Part shown: in pieces, positions 24,083 through 31,921 of the stretch
How the letters are laid out: each line of letters starts with the position of its first letter
How positions within the stretch are numbered: position 1 is the stretch's first letter
NCBI GenBank assembly: GCA_031972835.1
Contig: DALYDX010000003.1
Location: 1 to 57,975 of the forward strand
Direction: 5' to 3'
Source of the DNA: CAZLWF01 sp031972835
GTDB lineage: Bacteria > Patescibacteriota > Minisyncoccia > Phycocordibacterales > UBA9973
Length of the DNA stretch: 57,975 bases
Translations under genes and position numbers: made by a program
Notes under the pieces: generated by a model
Told to the model about the DNA's origin: nothing
What the model saw: only the letters and a program-made list of their open reading frames with translations
The model's database searches: none

Positions 24083-24844
24083 ATGGAAATATTACTTAAA
24101 GTACTACTTATTTTATTCTTGTTTGCATTGCATTGGGAGCTATCCCTAGCGATACAGAGTATGTTCATGCACAGATACTCAGCCCACAGACAAATCGAGA
24201 TGAGCCCAAAAATCGAAAAAGTTTTCTGGATTCTAGCATTTGTATTCATGGGTCCATCGTATCTATCGGCATACATATACGGACTTCTGCACAGACTGCA
24301 TCACGCCTATAGCGATACCGATAAAGATCCACATCCGGCAGACCTATTTAGTGGTCCATGGGGACTCTTCAAGCTCATGTGGCGAACAAAAAAAGTATAT
24401 TCAGATATTGGCAAAGGTAAATATCCGATAGATGAGAAGATGCGAGAGAATTTACCCGAGTGGGAAAAGTTTGATAGATTCGCAAGCTCTTGGTGGTGTA
24501 GACTTATTTGGGCGGGAATATATTTCCTGATCTATCTATGGATTGGTCCACCACTCTGGTGCTATTTTGTTTTCCTGCCGATTCACCTGACTATGGCCCC
24601 AGTACATGGAGTGATCATAAATTGGTTCGCTCATAAATACGGTGAAGCTCCAAACGATACTGGCGATTCGTCCAAGAATCTTTTCAAGAATGATCGTCTG
24701 ATGGGTGGAGAAAGTTACCACAATGATCATCATAAGTTTCCAAGTCGTGCAAACTTCGGTGCGAACGGTCAGTTCGACCGCTACTATCACTATCTGCTGT
24801 TCTTGCAAAGATTGGGAATAGTGAAAATCAAGAATTTTAGCTAA
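24083..24844 (+). CDS. Membrane fatty acid desaturase (acyl-CoA delta-9 type)
   Basis: 253 aa with four membrane segments and the three histidine boxes of the family: HRYSAH, HRLHHAYSD and ESYHNDHH. These hold the di-iron centre that inserts a double bond into acyl chains at the membrane. Patescibacteria generally lack fatty acid synthesis, so the substrate is probably host-derived or scavenged lipid (inference). Reaction would need O2 and an electron donor not seen here. Single-gene unit with terminator. Confidence 0.9.
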   Translation: MEILLKVLLILFLFALHWELSLAIQSMFMHRYSAHRQIEMSPKIEKVFWILAFVFMGPSYLSAYIYGLLHRLHHAYSDTDKDPHPADLFSGPWGLFKLMWRTKKVYSDIGKGKYPIDEKMRENLPEWEKFDRFASSWWCRLIWAGIYFLIYLWIGPPLWCYFVFLPIHLTMAPVHGVIINWFAHKYGEAPNDTGDSSKNLFKNDRLMGGESYHNDHHKFPSRANFGANGQFDRYYHYLLFLQRLGIVKIKNFS

Positions 24845-24845
24845 A

Positions 24846-24882
24846 CAAAACCCGGGTACAATCCCCGGGTTTTATATTTTTT
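24846..24882 (+). terminator. Terminator of the desaturase gene
   Basis: AAAACCCGGG/CCCGGGTTTT stem with T-rich tail. Confidence 0.85.
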
Positions 24883-24909
24883 TAAATAGGTTCATGATAG
24901 AATTTACAC

Positions 24910-25383
24910 ATGGACGAAAACGGTAAGATCTCCGCAACGTGGCAATCATTTGAATACGAATATAAAGAGAGGTCAGTCGACTGGTATTGGGCTCTCGGGA
25001 TCATCGTAGTATCAACATGTGTCGCTTCATTTATTTTCAAAAATTTTCTTTTTGGAGTTTTTATCCTGATTGCAGGTGCAAGCGTTGCTTTCTTTAGCAC
25101 GAGAAAACCTGAACTTGTGGTGTATACCGTAAATGAAAAAGGTGTGCGAATCGGCAATTACTTTTTTCCATATCATAAAATCAAAGCATTTTGGATTGGT
25201 GAGCATGAACATCACAACGAGCTCATAATCCACATTGACCGTGCGATACTGCCACATATCACGATACTAATTCCTGAAAATGTAGATGTAGACGGCATGC
25301 GTGAATTCCTACAAAAATATATGAAAGAAGAAGAGCTCCATGAGCCGGGATTGCATAGGGTTTTGGATAGATTGGGGTTTTAA
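24910..25383 (+). CDS. Two-helix membrane protein with a PH-like cytoplasmic domain
   Basis: 157 aa: WYWALGIIVVSTCVASFIF and FLFGVFILIAGASVAFFS form a membrane hairpin. The following ~90 residues (VYTVNEKGVRIGNYFFPYHKIKAFWI ... ITILIPENVDVDGMREFLQKYM) resemble the bacterial PH-like domain arrangement common in Patescibacteria hypotheticals. TAGAAT at 24898-24903 ends 6 nt before the ATG, implying a leaderless mRNA. Function unknown. Confidence 0.75.
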   Translation: MDENGKISATWQSFEYEYKERSVDWYWALGIIVVSTCVASFIFKNFLFGVFILIAGASVAFFSTRKPELVVYTVNEKGVRIGNYFFPYHKIKAFWIGEHEHHNELIIHIDRAILPHITILIPENVDVDGMREFLQKYMKEEELHEPGLHRVLDRLGF

Positions 25384-25388
25384 AAAAC

Positions 25389-25415
25389 AAAAGGCTTCAT
25401 TATGAAGCCTTTTTA
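25389..25415. terminator. Bidirectional terminator
   Basis: AAAAGGCTTCA/TGAAGCCTTTT stem between convergent genes at 25383 (+) and 25434 (-). Confidence 0.8.
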
Positions 25416-25433
25416 TATAAAAAATATTTAATT

Positions 25434-25922
25434 TTAACTAAATACATCAGGTGTTGGGAGATTTATTTCCAAACTTGCTGATGAATTCTCATTAATTATC
25501 TGAAGCCATTCAGATAATGTGTATGTATTATCAAGATTATCCACTAACCAATATGCCAACTCTTCAGCTTTCTCAAACACAGGAGAAACCGGTGTTCCCT
25601 CAGTCACATTCTCATACATTTGAAAATGTGTACGTTCTGCTTCAGCCCAATCCGGCATATAGTCTACCGGCATTCTTTTTTCCCCATCGCACCAGTCCTC
25701 GAAAGAATCTGTATTGTCTTTATCTTTAGGAATCCATTTGCGTATATGTTTTCCATCTATAATATCCAGACTCAAATCAAAACCTTTATCCCACATTTCT
25801 TTACATGTATCAAAGTATTTTGAATACTCTGAGTAACTGCCACCAAAAAGTGGAATATAACTACCGGTTTCATTTTTTGGATGTTTCCAGTTTGCTGGTA
25901 CTTTTCTTAATTTGTATCCCAT
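25434..25922 (-). CDS. Hypothetical protein, 162 aa
   Basis: No family recognised. The protein is acidic and rich in Trp/Tyr (KVPANWKHPKNETGSYIPLFGGSYSEY; DSFEDWCDGEKRMPVDYMPDW), without signal peptide or membrane helix. Aromatic, short and isolated genes of this look are often of mobile or phage origin, but nothing around it (no integrase, no phage gene) supports that. The next 180 bp up to tRNA-Arg hold only that tRNA's terminator. Confidence 0.65.
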   Translation of the reverse strand: MGYKLRKVPANWKHPKNETGSYIPLFGGSYSEYSKYFDTCKEMWDKGFDLSLDIIDGKHIRKWIPKDKDNTDSFEDWCDGEKRMPVDYMPDWAEAERTHFQMYENVTEGTPVSPVFEKAEELAYWLVDNLDNTYTLSEWLQIINENSSASLEINLPTPDVFS

Positions 25923-26069
25923 ATGATGTATTTATTGAGTTATCTTGAATTCCTATTAAGAAGCCAAGAAAACCCAATAAATACATATATAAATCAATAC
26001 AATCCAAAGAACTACCCAATAAGTATAACATAGATATTATATTCAGTCAATAGATAAGTAACGTAGAAA

Positions 26070-26099
26070 AAAATCCCAAGCAATTGGGATTTTTTTTGT
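26070..26099 (-). terminator. Terminator of tRNA-Arg(GCG)
   Basis: AAAAAATCCCAA/TTGGGATTTTTT hairpin directly after the tRNA on the minus strand. Unlike six other tRNAs here, this one has an ordinary terminator and no structured element. Confidence 0.85.
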
Positions 26100-26104
26100 C
26101 GCGG

Positions 26105-26176
26105 TGACCCCGCCAAGAATCGAACTTGGATCACAAGATCCGCAATCTTGCATTCTATCCGTTGAACTACGAGGCC
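26105..26176 (-). tRNA. tRNA-Arg (GCG)
   Basis: Acceptor GGCCTCG/CGGGGTC (two G-T pairs), anticodon loop TTGCGGA (GCG), T-arm AAGTTCGATTCTT, discriminator A, followed by CCG rather than CCA. Confidence 0.94.
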
Positions 26177-26220
26177 GTAGCAGATTGCAATATACTGTAT
26201 TTTCCTTGATTTGTAAACCA

Positions 26221-26242
26221 AAAAACACCTTTCGGTGTTTTT
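26221..26242 (-). terminator. Terminator of the glutaredoxin-like gene
   Basis: AAAAACACC/GGTGTTTTTT stem at the stop codon, T-run on the minus strand. Confidence 0.85.
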
Positions 26243-26502
26243 TACTCCCCTTTCGCCCAAGCCTTTAGTGCTTCGTACTCCGCTTCTCCACAAATAGTCT
26301 TGCCTGAGTCTGTGTTTATGAAAAACGGCACTCCTCCACATACACCTTTGTCCAAGTCTTCTAGTTTCTTTAGATTTTCCTTGTTGTGCCAGACTTCGAA
26401 CTTCTCTACTTTGACTCCCTCTTCTTTCTCGAGTTTATCTACTACAGTATGCATATGTTGGCAGTGTGGGCACTCTTCTCCATAAAAATTAATTAATGAC
26501 AT
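26242..26502 (-). CDS. Glutaredoxin/thioredoxin-like protein
   Basis: 86 aa thioredoxin fold: first strand LINFYGEECPHCQHMHTVVDKLEKE with the redox CPHC pair, a second strand KVEKFEVWHN, and the cis-Pro motif GGVPFFINTDSGKTICG. An extra Cys pair (GVCGG and TICGE) flanks the cis-Pro. Small cytoplasmic dithiol reductant, partner unknown. No signal peptide, so it differs from the secreted CPHC protein at 30948. Confidence 0.88.
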   Translation of the reverse strand: MSLINFYGEECPHCQHMHTVVDKLEKEEGVKVEKFEVWHNKENLKKLEDLDKGVCGGVPFFINTDSGKTICGEAEYEALKAWAKGE

Positions 26503-26566
26503 TTGTTTTTAGTTTAATGTTAACTCCCTTAGTGTATCGCAAAAATAAGTTTCGGGCCAATGATAG

Positions 26567-26594
26567 AAAAAATACCCCCGGGTGGGGGTATTTT
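26567..26594 (-). terminator. Terminator of rpsT
   Basis: AAAAAATACCCCC/GGGGGTATTTTTT stem directly after the stop codon. Confidence 0.9.
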
Positions 26595-26846
26595 TTACTT
26601 TGTGATTTTAGATAGACGAGACTTCTTGCGAGAAGCGTTGTTTTTCTTGATAACACCGCGCTTCATAGCTTTGTCGATTGCAGCGTAGGCAGCTGGGAGC
26701 ATTTTCTTTGCATCAGCCTTATTTTCCTTTACTAGCTTCTCAACCTTTTTGATTGTGTCTTTCATGACCTTTGTGCGACGATCGTTTACGGCTTTCTTGC
26801 GCAATGATCCACGGAGGGCCTTTTTTGCTGAGTTTATAATTGGCAT
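26595..26846 (-). CDS. rpsT: 30S ribosomal protein S20
   Basis: 83 aa, very basic helical protein: PIINSAKKALRGSLRKKAVNDRRTKVMKDTIKKVEKLV and AAYAAIDKAMKRGVIKKNNASRKKSRLSK are typical S20. It binds 16S rRNA at the bottom of the 30S body. Monocistronic with strong terminator. Confidence 0.97.
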   Translation of the reverse strand: MPIINSAKKALRGSLRKKAVNDRRTKVMKDTIKKVEKLVKENKADAKKMLPAAYAAIDKAMKRGVIKKNNASRKKSRLSKITK

Positions 26847-26982
26847 CTTTTAGTTTGAAAATTAATTATACTTTTAGACAAGATAGCATCGAGACACAAC
26901 ACTTTTCTTGTCCTCACACTATAGCAAAAAATGTCGATTTGTAAAGGTTATACGGTTTTTTCCAAAATACGCCCTCTCGGGC

Positions 26983-26988
26983 TATACT
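26983..26988 (+). promoter_or_regulatory. -10 box of leaderless ruvA
   Basis: TATACT ends 7 nt before the ruvA ATG at 26996, with no room for a ribosome binding site. Confidence 0.6.
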
Positions 26989-26995
26989 GTATCTT

Positions 26996-27574
26996 ATGAT
27001 TGCAAGACTAGAAGGGCAGGTTATAGAAGCGAGCGAAAAGTGGGTTATTTTGGATGTGAACGGAGTAGGCTACAGGATCTACTGTTCCCCGGAAACCCTC
27101 TCTATAGTCACCAAGAAAGATTCTGTGGCGCTCTATACATATCTCTCAGTACGCGAAGATGCATTAGACCTGTACGGCTTCATAAGCTCCGAGGAACACG
27201 ATTTCTTTGAGATGCTCCTATCTGTATCGGGCATAGGACCAAAGTCCGCTCTCGGTGTGCTTTCAGCTACAACCATAGACACATTGAAACAAGCTATCGG
27301 TTCTGGCGACACTTCATATCTAACTAAAGTTTCTGGTATCGGACGAAAGACTGCCGAGAAGATTGTTATCGAACTACGTGATAAATTGCGCGCACATGTA
27401 AACGTAAATGACACTCCAGGAATGCTCCGCGCAGAAAGTGATGTAGTGGAAGCTTTGAAATCACTTGGATATTCACAAAACGAAGCTCGTGATGCACTAA
27501 AAGAAATCGACGGTACTGTGACTGGCACAAGTGCTCGTATAAAAGAAGCCCTCAAAATTTTAGGTAAAAAATAA
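26996..27574 (+). CDS. ruvA: Holliday junction DNA helicase subunit RuvA
   Basis: 192 aa with the N-terminal OB domain (MIARLEGQVIEASEKWVILDVNGVGYRIY), the two helix-hairpin-helix motifs (LLSVSGIGPKSALGVLS; LTKVSGIGRKTAEKIVIEL) and a C-terminal UBA-like domain (DVVEALKSLGYSQNEARDAL) that contacts RuvB. It binds four-way junctions and loads RuvB. The mRNA appears leaderless. Confidence 0.97.
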   Translation: MIARLEGQVIEASEKWVILDVNGVGYRIYCSPETLSIVTKKDSVALYTYLSVREDALDLYGFISSEEHDFFEMLLSVSGIGPKSALGVLSATTIDTLKQAIGSGDTSYLTKVSGIGRKTAEKIVIELRDKLRAHVNVNDTPGMLRAESDVVEALKSLGYSQNEARDALKEIDGTVTGTSARIKEALKILGKK

Positions 27575-27604
27575 ATGACCACCCTTGGTGGTCATTTTAA
27601 TTTA
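27574..27604. terminator. Bidirectional terminator
   Basis: AATGACCACC/GGTGGTCATT stem between ruvA (+) and the site-2 protease gene (-). Confidence 0.8.
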
Positions 27605-27610
27605 GAATAT

Positions 27611-28498
27611 TTATTTAAACACATTAATGATATCAGCTGCGAGTGCAGATATGATTAGTATCAACACCAAAGCAATCCCTATCCCATAAGTCACATGCTT
27701 TACTAGCTTCTTTTTAGGAAAATATCTCTCCAAAACTAATCCTATCATGCGCCCTCCATCAAGCGGGTACATAGGCGTTGCATTCATCAATGCTAGCGAA
27801 AGTGATAGTATTCCAAAAACAGTCAGGAATTCTTTAAGAGGCGAAACAGGTACTCCACTTTCTGGAACAGTATTTATCTCCTCGGAAAGCTCGTTCATTG
27901 TCTGATACGTTTTGATCATCCCATTATCTTCCACTAAGGATTTTTTAGGATCATCGGTAATCGCGATAAATATTAGAACGAATATTCCTACTCCTACAAG
28001 AAGAATGAATGTATTCCAAAATGAATTTAGAAAACGGTGTATAGCACTTCCGATTTTACTTACCTCTTTAAAAAAGAGACCTTGATTGAAAGTAAAAAAT
28101 AAAATAAGTACTGCAATACTCACTGTTATAAATGGTGAACCAGTATGTGCTTCCCATTGTTTCCATCCGATAAGTAATAATAATGCGCTTATGCCGGTAA
28201 CTATATTTGCAATAAGTCCAGCTCGTAACATTTCCATCTGGTGTCTATACGACAGGTTATCAACCTCGGATTCTGAAGCAGGTTGCATCAGTCCTCCGAG
28301 TAGAAGGATATGTAACTCAAACATTACTTTCTGTCCTCGAATTTTTATTGGAAACTTTAGAAGGGGTCTGATACCGATAGGTATACCAACCGCTATCCTG
28401 GTGACCTTCCCACCTCTTCGGATTAGAGCTGTGGCATGAGCTAGTTCATGAATAAATACTGCAGTCATTAATGCTAAGAAGAACAAGAAAATACTCAT
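27611..28498 (-). CDS. Site-2 protease-type membrane zinc metalloprotease (M50)
   Basis: I start at 28498 (MSIFLFFLAL...), which places the first helix at the N-terminus; a start at 28540 would add 14 mostly hydrophobic residues. About 295 aa with six or so helices. HELAH in the first helix holds two zinc ligands and the catalytic Glu, and NATPMYPLDGGRMI near the end supplies the third ligand (Asp). The family cuts membrane proteins in regulated intramembrane proteolysis, for example anti-sigma factors; the ECF system at 22194 could be a client (speculative). No PDZ domain is visible. Confidence 0.92.
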   Translation of the reverse strand: MSIFLFFLALMTAVFIHELAHATALIRRGGKVTRIAVGIPIGIRPLLKFPIKIRGQKVMFELHILLLGGLMQPASESEVDNLSYRHQMEMLRAGLIANIVTGISALLLLIGWKQWEAHTGSPFITVSIAVLILFFTFNQGLFFKEVSKIGSAIHRFLNSFWNTFILLVGVGIFVLIFIAITDDPKKSLVEDNGMIKTYQTMNELSEEINTVPESGVPVSPLKEFLTVFGILSLSLALMNATPMYPLDGGRMIGLVLERYFPKKKLVKHVTYGIGIALVLILIISALAADIINVFK

Positions 28499-28581
28499 AT
28501 TTTTTCTTTTTACTATAACAATAAATATGTGTATTGTCAAATATGCTTGCGCCTATTCCCTTTTCCCTATAACCTATTTAT

Positions 28582-29517
28582 ATGCCCGAACTCCCAGAAG
28601 TACAGACCACGACTCAAGGTCTTTCAAAGAACTTACCAAAACTTTCCATCACAGATGTATGGAGTGATTTGCCTAAAATGAAAGTAACGCGCAAAGATTT
28701 TGTCGGGACAATCAAGTATCTTCCATACTTCAATGAATTCAAGAAAAAAATCGTGGGTCAAAAATTTATCTCAGTTGAACGTCGTGCAAAAAATATTCTC
28801 ATAAATATATCTGGTGACAATACGATCCTAGTCCACTTGAAAATGACCGGGCACCTCATGATCGGTAAATACAAATATGATAAAAAAGAAAATTCTTGGT
28901 CTCCAGATGAAACAGAAAAAAATCAAGCGCTCAGAGATTCGTATAACAAATTCATCCATGTAGTTTTTTCACTTTCAAATGGCAAGCATCTAGTTTTCTG
29001 TGACTCAAGAAAATTTGGCACAGTAAAAATCATAAAGACTGCTGATGTGCACACAAAAAGTCATATTGCGAAACTTGGCCCCGAACCTTTGGAAAAAGGT
29101 TTCACATTTGAAAAATTTGTCGAAACACTGAATGTGAAACCAGAAGGGAAAATAAAACAAGTATTGATGGATCAGGCTGTGATCGCAGGCATTGGAAATA
29201 TTTATTCAGACGAAATGCTTTGGATCTCTGGTGTTCACCCGCTTTCGACTGTTTCAAAAATACCAAAACCACAAGTGAAACAACTCTATATTGCGATGCA
29301 AGAAGTATTGAAAAAGGGTATAGATTTTGGAGGGGACTCTACAAGTGACTACAGAAATATCGAAGGCAAAAAAGGTGCGTTTCACCATCACCACAATGTA
29401 TATAGAAAAAAGGGAGAGAAGTGTGGTAAGCGTGGATGCAGCGGGACTATTACCCGTATAGTAGCAAGTGGACGAAGTGCGCACTTCTGTACAAAACACC
29501 AAAAAGTGTATAATTAA
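28582..29517 (+). CDS. mutM: Formamidopyrimidine-DNA glycosylase
   Basis: 311 aa. It starts MPELPEVQTTTQGL, where Pro1 after Met removal is the catalytic nucleophile and Glu2 its partner. LVHLKMTGHLMIG holds the catalytic Lys; GNIYSDEMLW is the H2TH region. The C-terminal zinc finger is unusual: C-x4-C then C-x2-H instead of two CxxC pairs. It is ~40 residues longer than E. coli MutM because of a charged insert after MIGKYKYDKK. It excises 8-oxoguanine and related lesions. The next gene follows at 6 bp. Confidence 0.95.
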   Translation: MPELPEVQTTTQGLSKNLPKLSITDVWSDLPKMKVTRKDFVGTIKYLPYFNEFKKKIVGQKFISVERRAKNILINISGDNTILVHLKMTGHLMIGKYKYDKKENSWSPDETEKNQALRDSYNKFIHVVFSLSNGKHLVFCDSRKFGTVKIIKTADVHTKSHIAKLGPEPLEKGFTFEKFVETLNVKPEGKIKQVLMDQAVIAGIGNIYSDEMLWISGVHPLSTVSKIPKPQVKQLYIAMQEVLKKGIDFGGDSTSDYRNIEGKKGAFHHHHNVYRKKGEKCGKRGCSGTITRIVASGRSAHFCTKHQKVYN

Positions 29518-29523
29518 AAAATC

Positions 29524-30090
29524 ATGGATGGGATGAAAGAATTAAAATGGTTTGGAGGATTGCTTGCAATCCTTTTCTTGGCCTGGTTTGTAAGCGGTGG
29601 GCCAGAGAGATACGACACGAACAACGACAAACCTTTTATCAAGCCACCATCCCCACTCAACACCGGCGAAATATACGGTCCTGAAAATACAGCTGTAAAT
29701 CCAAATACTCCAGCTGGCTGGAAATCTGTTTCAACAAAATACTTCTCTGTGGCACTGCCGACTGATTGGGCATTCAAAGAATCTGACTCTAGTGTCTGGA
29801 ATTCATATAGAGGAGAATTCACAAACGGAAACAGTACACTATTCTTTGAATACGGACCCTACGCTGTAATGCCTGTACCTACAACAGACGACAGATATAC
29901 ATTTACATACGAGACTGTAGCTCTATACTCTGCGACAATGATCAAACCTACAGGATTCTTGGGCAACACAACCGGTATGTTTATCAGTCGCGCACCAGCA
30001 CTCGAAAAATTCTCCATCTCTGGATACAACTTAAATCCAAGTACACAAAATACAGCATTCACAATTTTTAGAACTTTAGAATTCTATTAG
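29524..30090 (+). CDS. Membrane-anchored hypothetical protein (PsbP-like?)
   Basis: 188 aa: a membrane helix near the N-terminus (WFGGLLAILFLAWFVSGG), a Pro-rich linker, then an outer beta-rich domain (GWKSVSTKYFSVALPTDWAFKESDSSVWNSYRGEF) whose start resembles PsbP-like or DUF1795-type domains. Six bp after mutM, so co-transcribed. Function unknown. Confidence 0.75.
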   Translation: MDGMKELKWFGGLLAILFLAWFVSGGPERYDTNNDKPFIKPPSPLNTGEIYGPENTAVNPNTPAGWKSVSTKYFSVALPTDWAFKESDSSVWNSYRGEFTNGNSTLFFEYGPYAVMPVPTTDDRYTFTYETVALYSATMIKPTGFLGNTTGMFISRAPALEKFSISGYNLNPSTQNTAFTIFRTLEFY

Positions 30091-30512
30091 ACTCCGAGTA
30101 TTCGAAATAGTGCCACACCCGCTGAAACAGAAACATTCAGAGATTCCTTGCTACCCTGCATCGGGATTTCGGCTATAACGTCTGAGGTATCTAAAATATT
30201 TTTTGCTACACCTTCAGTTTCAGATCCGAGTATGAAAACTACTTTCTCAGCCGGAACAACTTTTTTGTAATCAGTAGAATTTTCTGCGAGCTCAATCGCG
30301 ATTATCTGATATCCGTCTTTTTTAAGATTCTCTACTTCAGTAAAAGCNNNNNNNNNNNNNNNNNNNNNNNNNNNNNNNNNNNNNNNNNNNNNNNNNNNNN
30401 NNNNNNNNNNNNNNNNNNNNNNNNNNNNNNNNNNNNNNNNNNNNNNNGCTATTTGTATAGCTGGTGTGTATGATCCTATTTGTGTGAATTTTAAAAATTC
30501 AAGAGAAATCAT
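30087..30512 (-). CDS. SpoU/TrmH-family RNA 2'-O-methyltransferase, interrupted by a gap
   Basis: The C-terminal half is clear SpoU: VEKVVFILGSETEGVAKNILDTSDVIAEIPMQGSKESLNVSVSAGVALFRIL holds SPOUT motifs 2 and 3, the knotted S-adenosylmethionine site. The N-terminal start (MISLEFLKFTQIGSYTPAIQI) lies beyond the 100-N gap, whose true size is unknown, so the length is uncertain. The family methylates ribose in tRNA or rRNA. The ATG at 30512 is 15 nt after domain II of the Lys RNA element. It overlaps the convergent 29524 gene by 4 bp. Confidence 0.85.
   Translation of the reverse strand: MISLEFLKFTQIGSYTPAIQIXXXXXXXXXXXXXXXXXXXXXXXXXXXXXXXXXXAFTEVENLKKDGYQIIAIELAENSTDYKKVVPAEKVVFILGSETEGVAKNILDTSDVIAEIPMQGSKESLNVSVSAGVALFRILGV
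30348..30447. other. Scaffold gap of 100 N
   Basis: Exactly 100 undetermined bases inside the SpoU-type methyltransferase gene. Confidence 0.98.
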
Positions 30513-30526
30513 ATTTGATTAAATTA

Positions 30527-30777
30527 GTAGGAATCTTTCCCTACAGGAACAGTATACCTTTTCGCTCCAATAAAATTGGAGCCCGAAAAGCTTTTCGATT
30601 CCTACACGCAAGCAAAGCAGTACATAGAATAACAAAAATGTGTCGTCACAGATAAAATACTCGCCGCCGCTCGTATTTTTCTGCGACCCCGACTCAACCG
30701 TTTCGTATACTAACGAAACATGTTTCCGTCTAGGACAAGTGTACTCAAAAGTGGAGCAGTCCACTTTTTCGACCTTG
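30527..30777 (-). ncRNA. tRNA-trailing structured RNA element, Lys copy (core plus domain II)
   Basis: After tRNA-Lys on the minus strand: AGGACAAG/CTTGTCCT enclosing AAAAGTGGA/TCCACTTTT. Then the core at 30732-30642: AGACGGA, AAC/GTT with GTTTCGT/ACGAAAC, GAGTC, and hairpin GTCGCAGA ... TCTGTGAC with bulged A and loop GAGCGGCGGCGA. Domain II (30605-30527) is closed by GTAGGAATC/GATTCCTAC and contains a GCTCCAAT/ATTGGAGC hairpin and the shared GGTATACTGTTCCTG block. It ends 15 nt before the methyltransferase ATG. Confidence 0.8.
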
Positions 30778-30850
30778 TCCTCCCGGTAGGAATCGAACCT
30801 ACGACCCTCTCCTTAAAAGGGAGCTGCTCTACCGACTGAGCTACGGGAGG
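30778..30850 (-). tRNA. tRNA-Lys (TTT)
   Basis: Acceptor CCTCCCG/CGGGAGG, D-arm GCTCAGTCGGTAGAGC, anticodon loop with TTT, T-arm GTAGGTTCGATTCCTAC, discriminator A, no encoded CCA. Confidence 0.95.
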
Positions 30851-30947
30851 ATTTAACTCATTGAAAATAACATATTTATAGGTTTTCGGCAAATGCATTC
30901 ATATAAATAATCTTTTTAAAAAGGATTAATCATGGTACAAATAGTAT

Positions 30948-31340
30948 ATGAAACCAAAAACAAAAATAATCATCGCGGTTGTTGTAGGAATATTAGTATT
31001 GGCATTGGTAGGTTTTTTTATAAATAATTCTAGTTCCAATAGAGTTCCAACTCCAAACGAGACACTTGCTCAATGCATAACAGATAGTGGTGCAAAGTTC
31101 TATGGAACATTTTGGTGCCCACACTGCCAAAAACAAAAAATGATGTTCGGACGTGCTGCTACAAAGCTACTTCCATATATAGAATGCTCTACTCCAGACG
31201 GCAAGGGTCAATTACAGATATGTACAGATAACCAAATCGAAGGCTATCCTACTTGGGAATTTATAGATGGATCAAGACTTACAGGTGAGATACCACTTAC
31301 TACACTTGCAGAAAAGACTGGCTGTATAGCACCAAACTAG
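30948..31340 (+). CDS. Membrane-anchored thioredoxin-like protein (DsbA-type partner)
   Basis: 130 aa: an N-terminal membrane helix (IIIAVVVGILVLALVGFFI) and a periplasm-facing thioredoxin-like domain, KFYGTFWCPHCQKQKMMFG with C57 and C60, then IEGYPTWEFIDGSRLTGE with the cis-Pro. It starts 2 bp before the DsbB gene, and the pair resembles a disulfide-forming donor and its membrane reoxidase. Two further Cys (QLQIC and SGC-like C-terminal) may form a shuttle pair. Confidence 0.88.
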   Translation: MKPKTKIIIAVVVGILVLALVGFFINNSSSNRVPTPNETLAQCITDSGAKFYGTFWCPHCQKQKMMFGRAATKLLPYIECSTPDGKGQLQICTDNQIEGYPTWEFIDGSRLTGEIPLTTLAEKTGCIAPN

Positions 31341-31342
31341 AT

Positions 31343-31894
31343 ATGCCTATAGAAACATTCAACATCATAGCGACAATTGGCTCCATCCTCATAGGTATTT
31401 TCGGTATTATAGCTATATTTATGTCGTTTTCTACTAAAAAAACAGCTTTCAATGTATTTGTCTCAAAAAAGGCGTACTTGATCGGTTTTTTGATTACACT
31501 CGGCGCTGTATTTATGAGTCTTATATATTCAAACGTTTACAATTACCCTCCATGTGTACTTTGTTGGTACCAAAGAATATTCATCTACCCACAAGTAGTT
31601 TTGTTTGGACTAGCGATGGTCAAAAAATATCCGAAGTTGTTGGTGGCACAAATTAGTTTGGCACTCACTGTAATAGGTGGAATATTTTCTCTGTATCACA
31701 ACGTGATTACATATACGAACTTTAATCCATTACCTTGTCCTGCCGCAGTATCGTGCACCCAAAGATTTGTGTTCACTTTTGGATTCTCTACTGTTCCACT
31801 TATGGCATTGTTTCTGTTTATTGGGCTCTTAGGTGTGTATTTTATCCTTAAAAAACAAGACTCTCTGGACTTATCCACAGATATTACACAATAG
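31343..31894 (+). CDS. DsbB/BdbC-type disulfide oxidoreductase
   Basis: 183 aa with four to five membrane helices. The first redox pair is YPPCVLCWYQRI (C71, C74), the hallmark CxxCWYQR of DsbB; the second is C131/C137 (LPCPAAVSCTQRF) in the second outer loop. It passes electrons from the thiol oxidase to quinones. Adjacent to the CPHC thioredoxin-like gene. The VKOR fusion at 2941 would be a second, parallel reoxidation route. Confidence 0.93.
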   Translation: MPIETFNIIATIGSILIGIFGIIAIFMSFSTKKTAFNVFVSKKAYLIGFLITLGAVFMSLIYSNVYNYPPCVLCWYQRIFIYPQVVLFGLAMVKKYPKLLVAQISLALTVIGGIFSLYHNVITYTNFNPLPCPAAVSCTQRFVFTFGFSTVPLMALFLFIGLLGVYFILKKQDSLDLSTDITQ

Positions 31895-31909
31895 TATTTT
31901 TTAGTGGTG

Positions 31910-31915
31910 TATACT
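31910..31915 (+). promoter_or_regulatory. Extended -10 promoter of the 31922 ncRNA
   Basis: TGTATACT (TG extension plus TATACT) about 7 nt before the proposed RNA start; no good -35 at standard spacing. Confidence 0.5.
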
Positions 31916-31921
31916 ATATGG

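Noticed and set aside
26012..26341. Reverse frames covering tRNA-Arg(GCG)
   Set aside because: They translate the tRNA and its terminator; not genes.
31871..31879. Exact DnaA box TTATCCACA
   Set aside because: It lies inside the dsbB coding sequence with no AT-rich unwinding region, so chance is likely.
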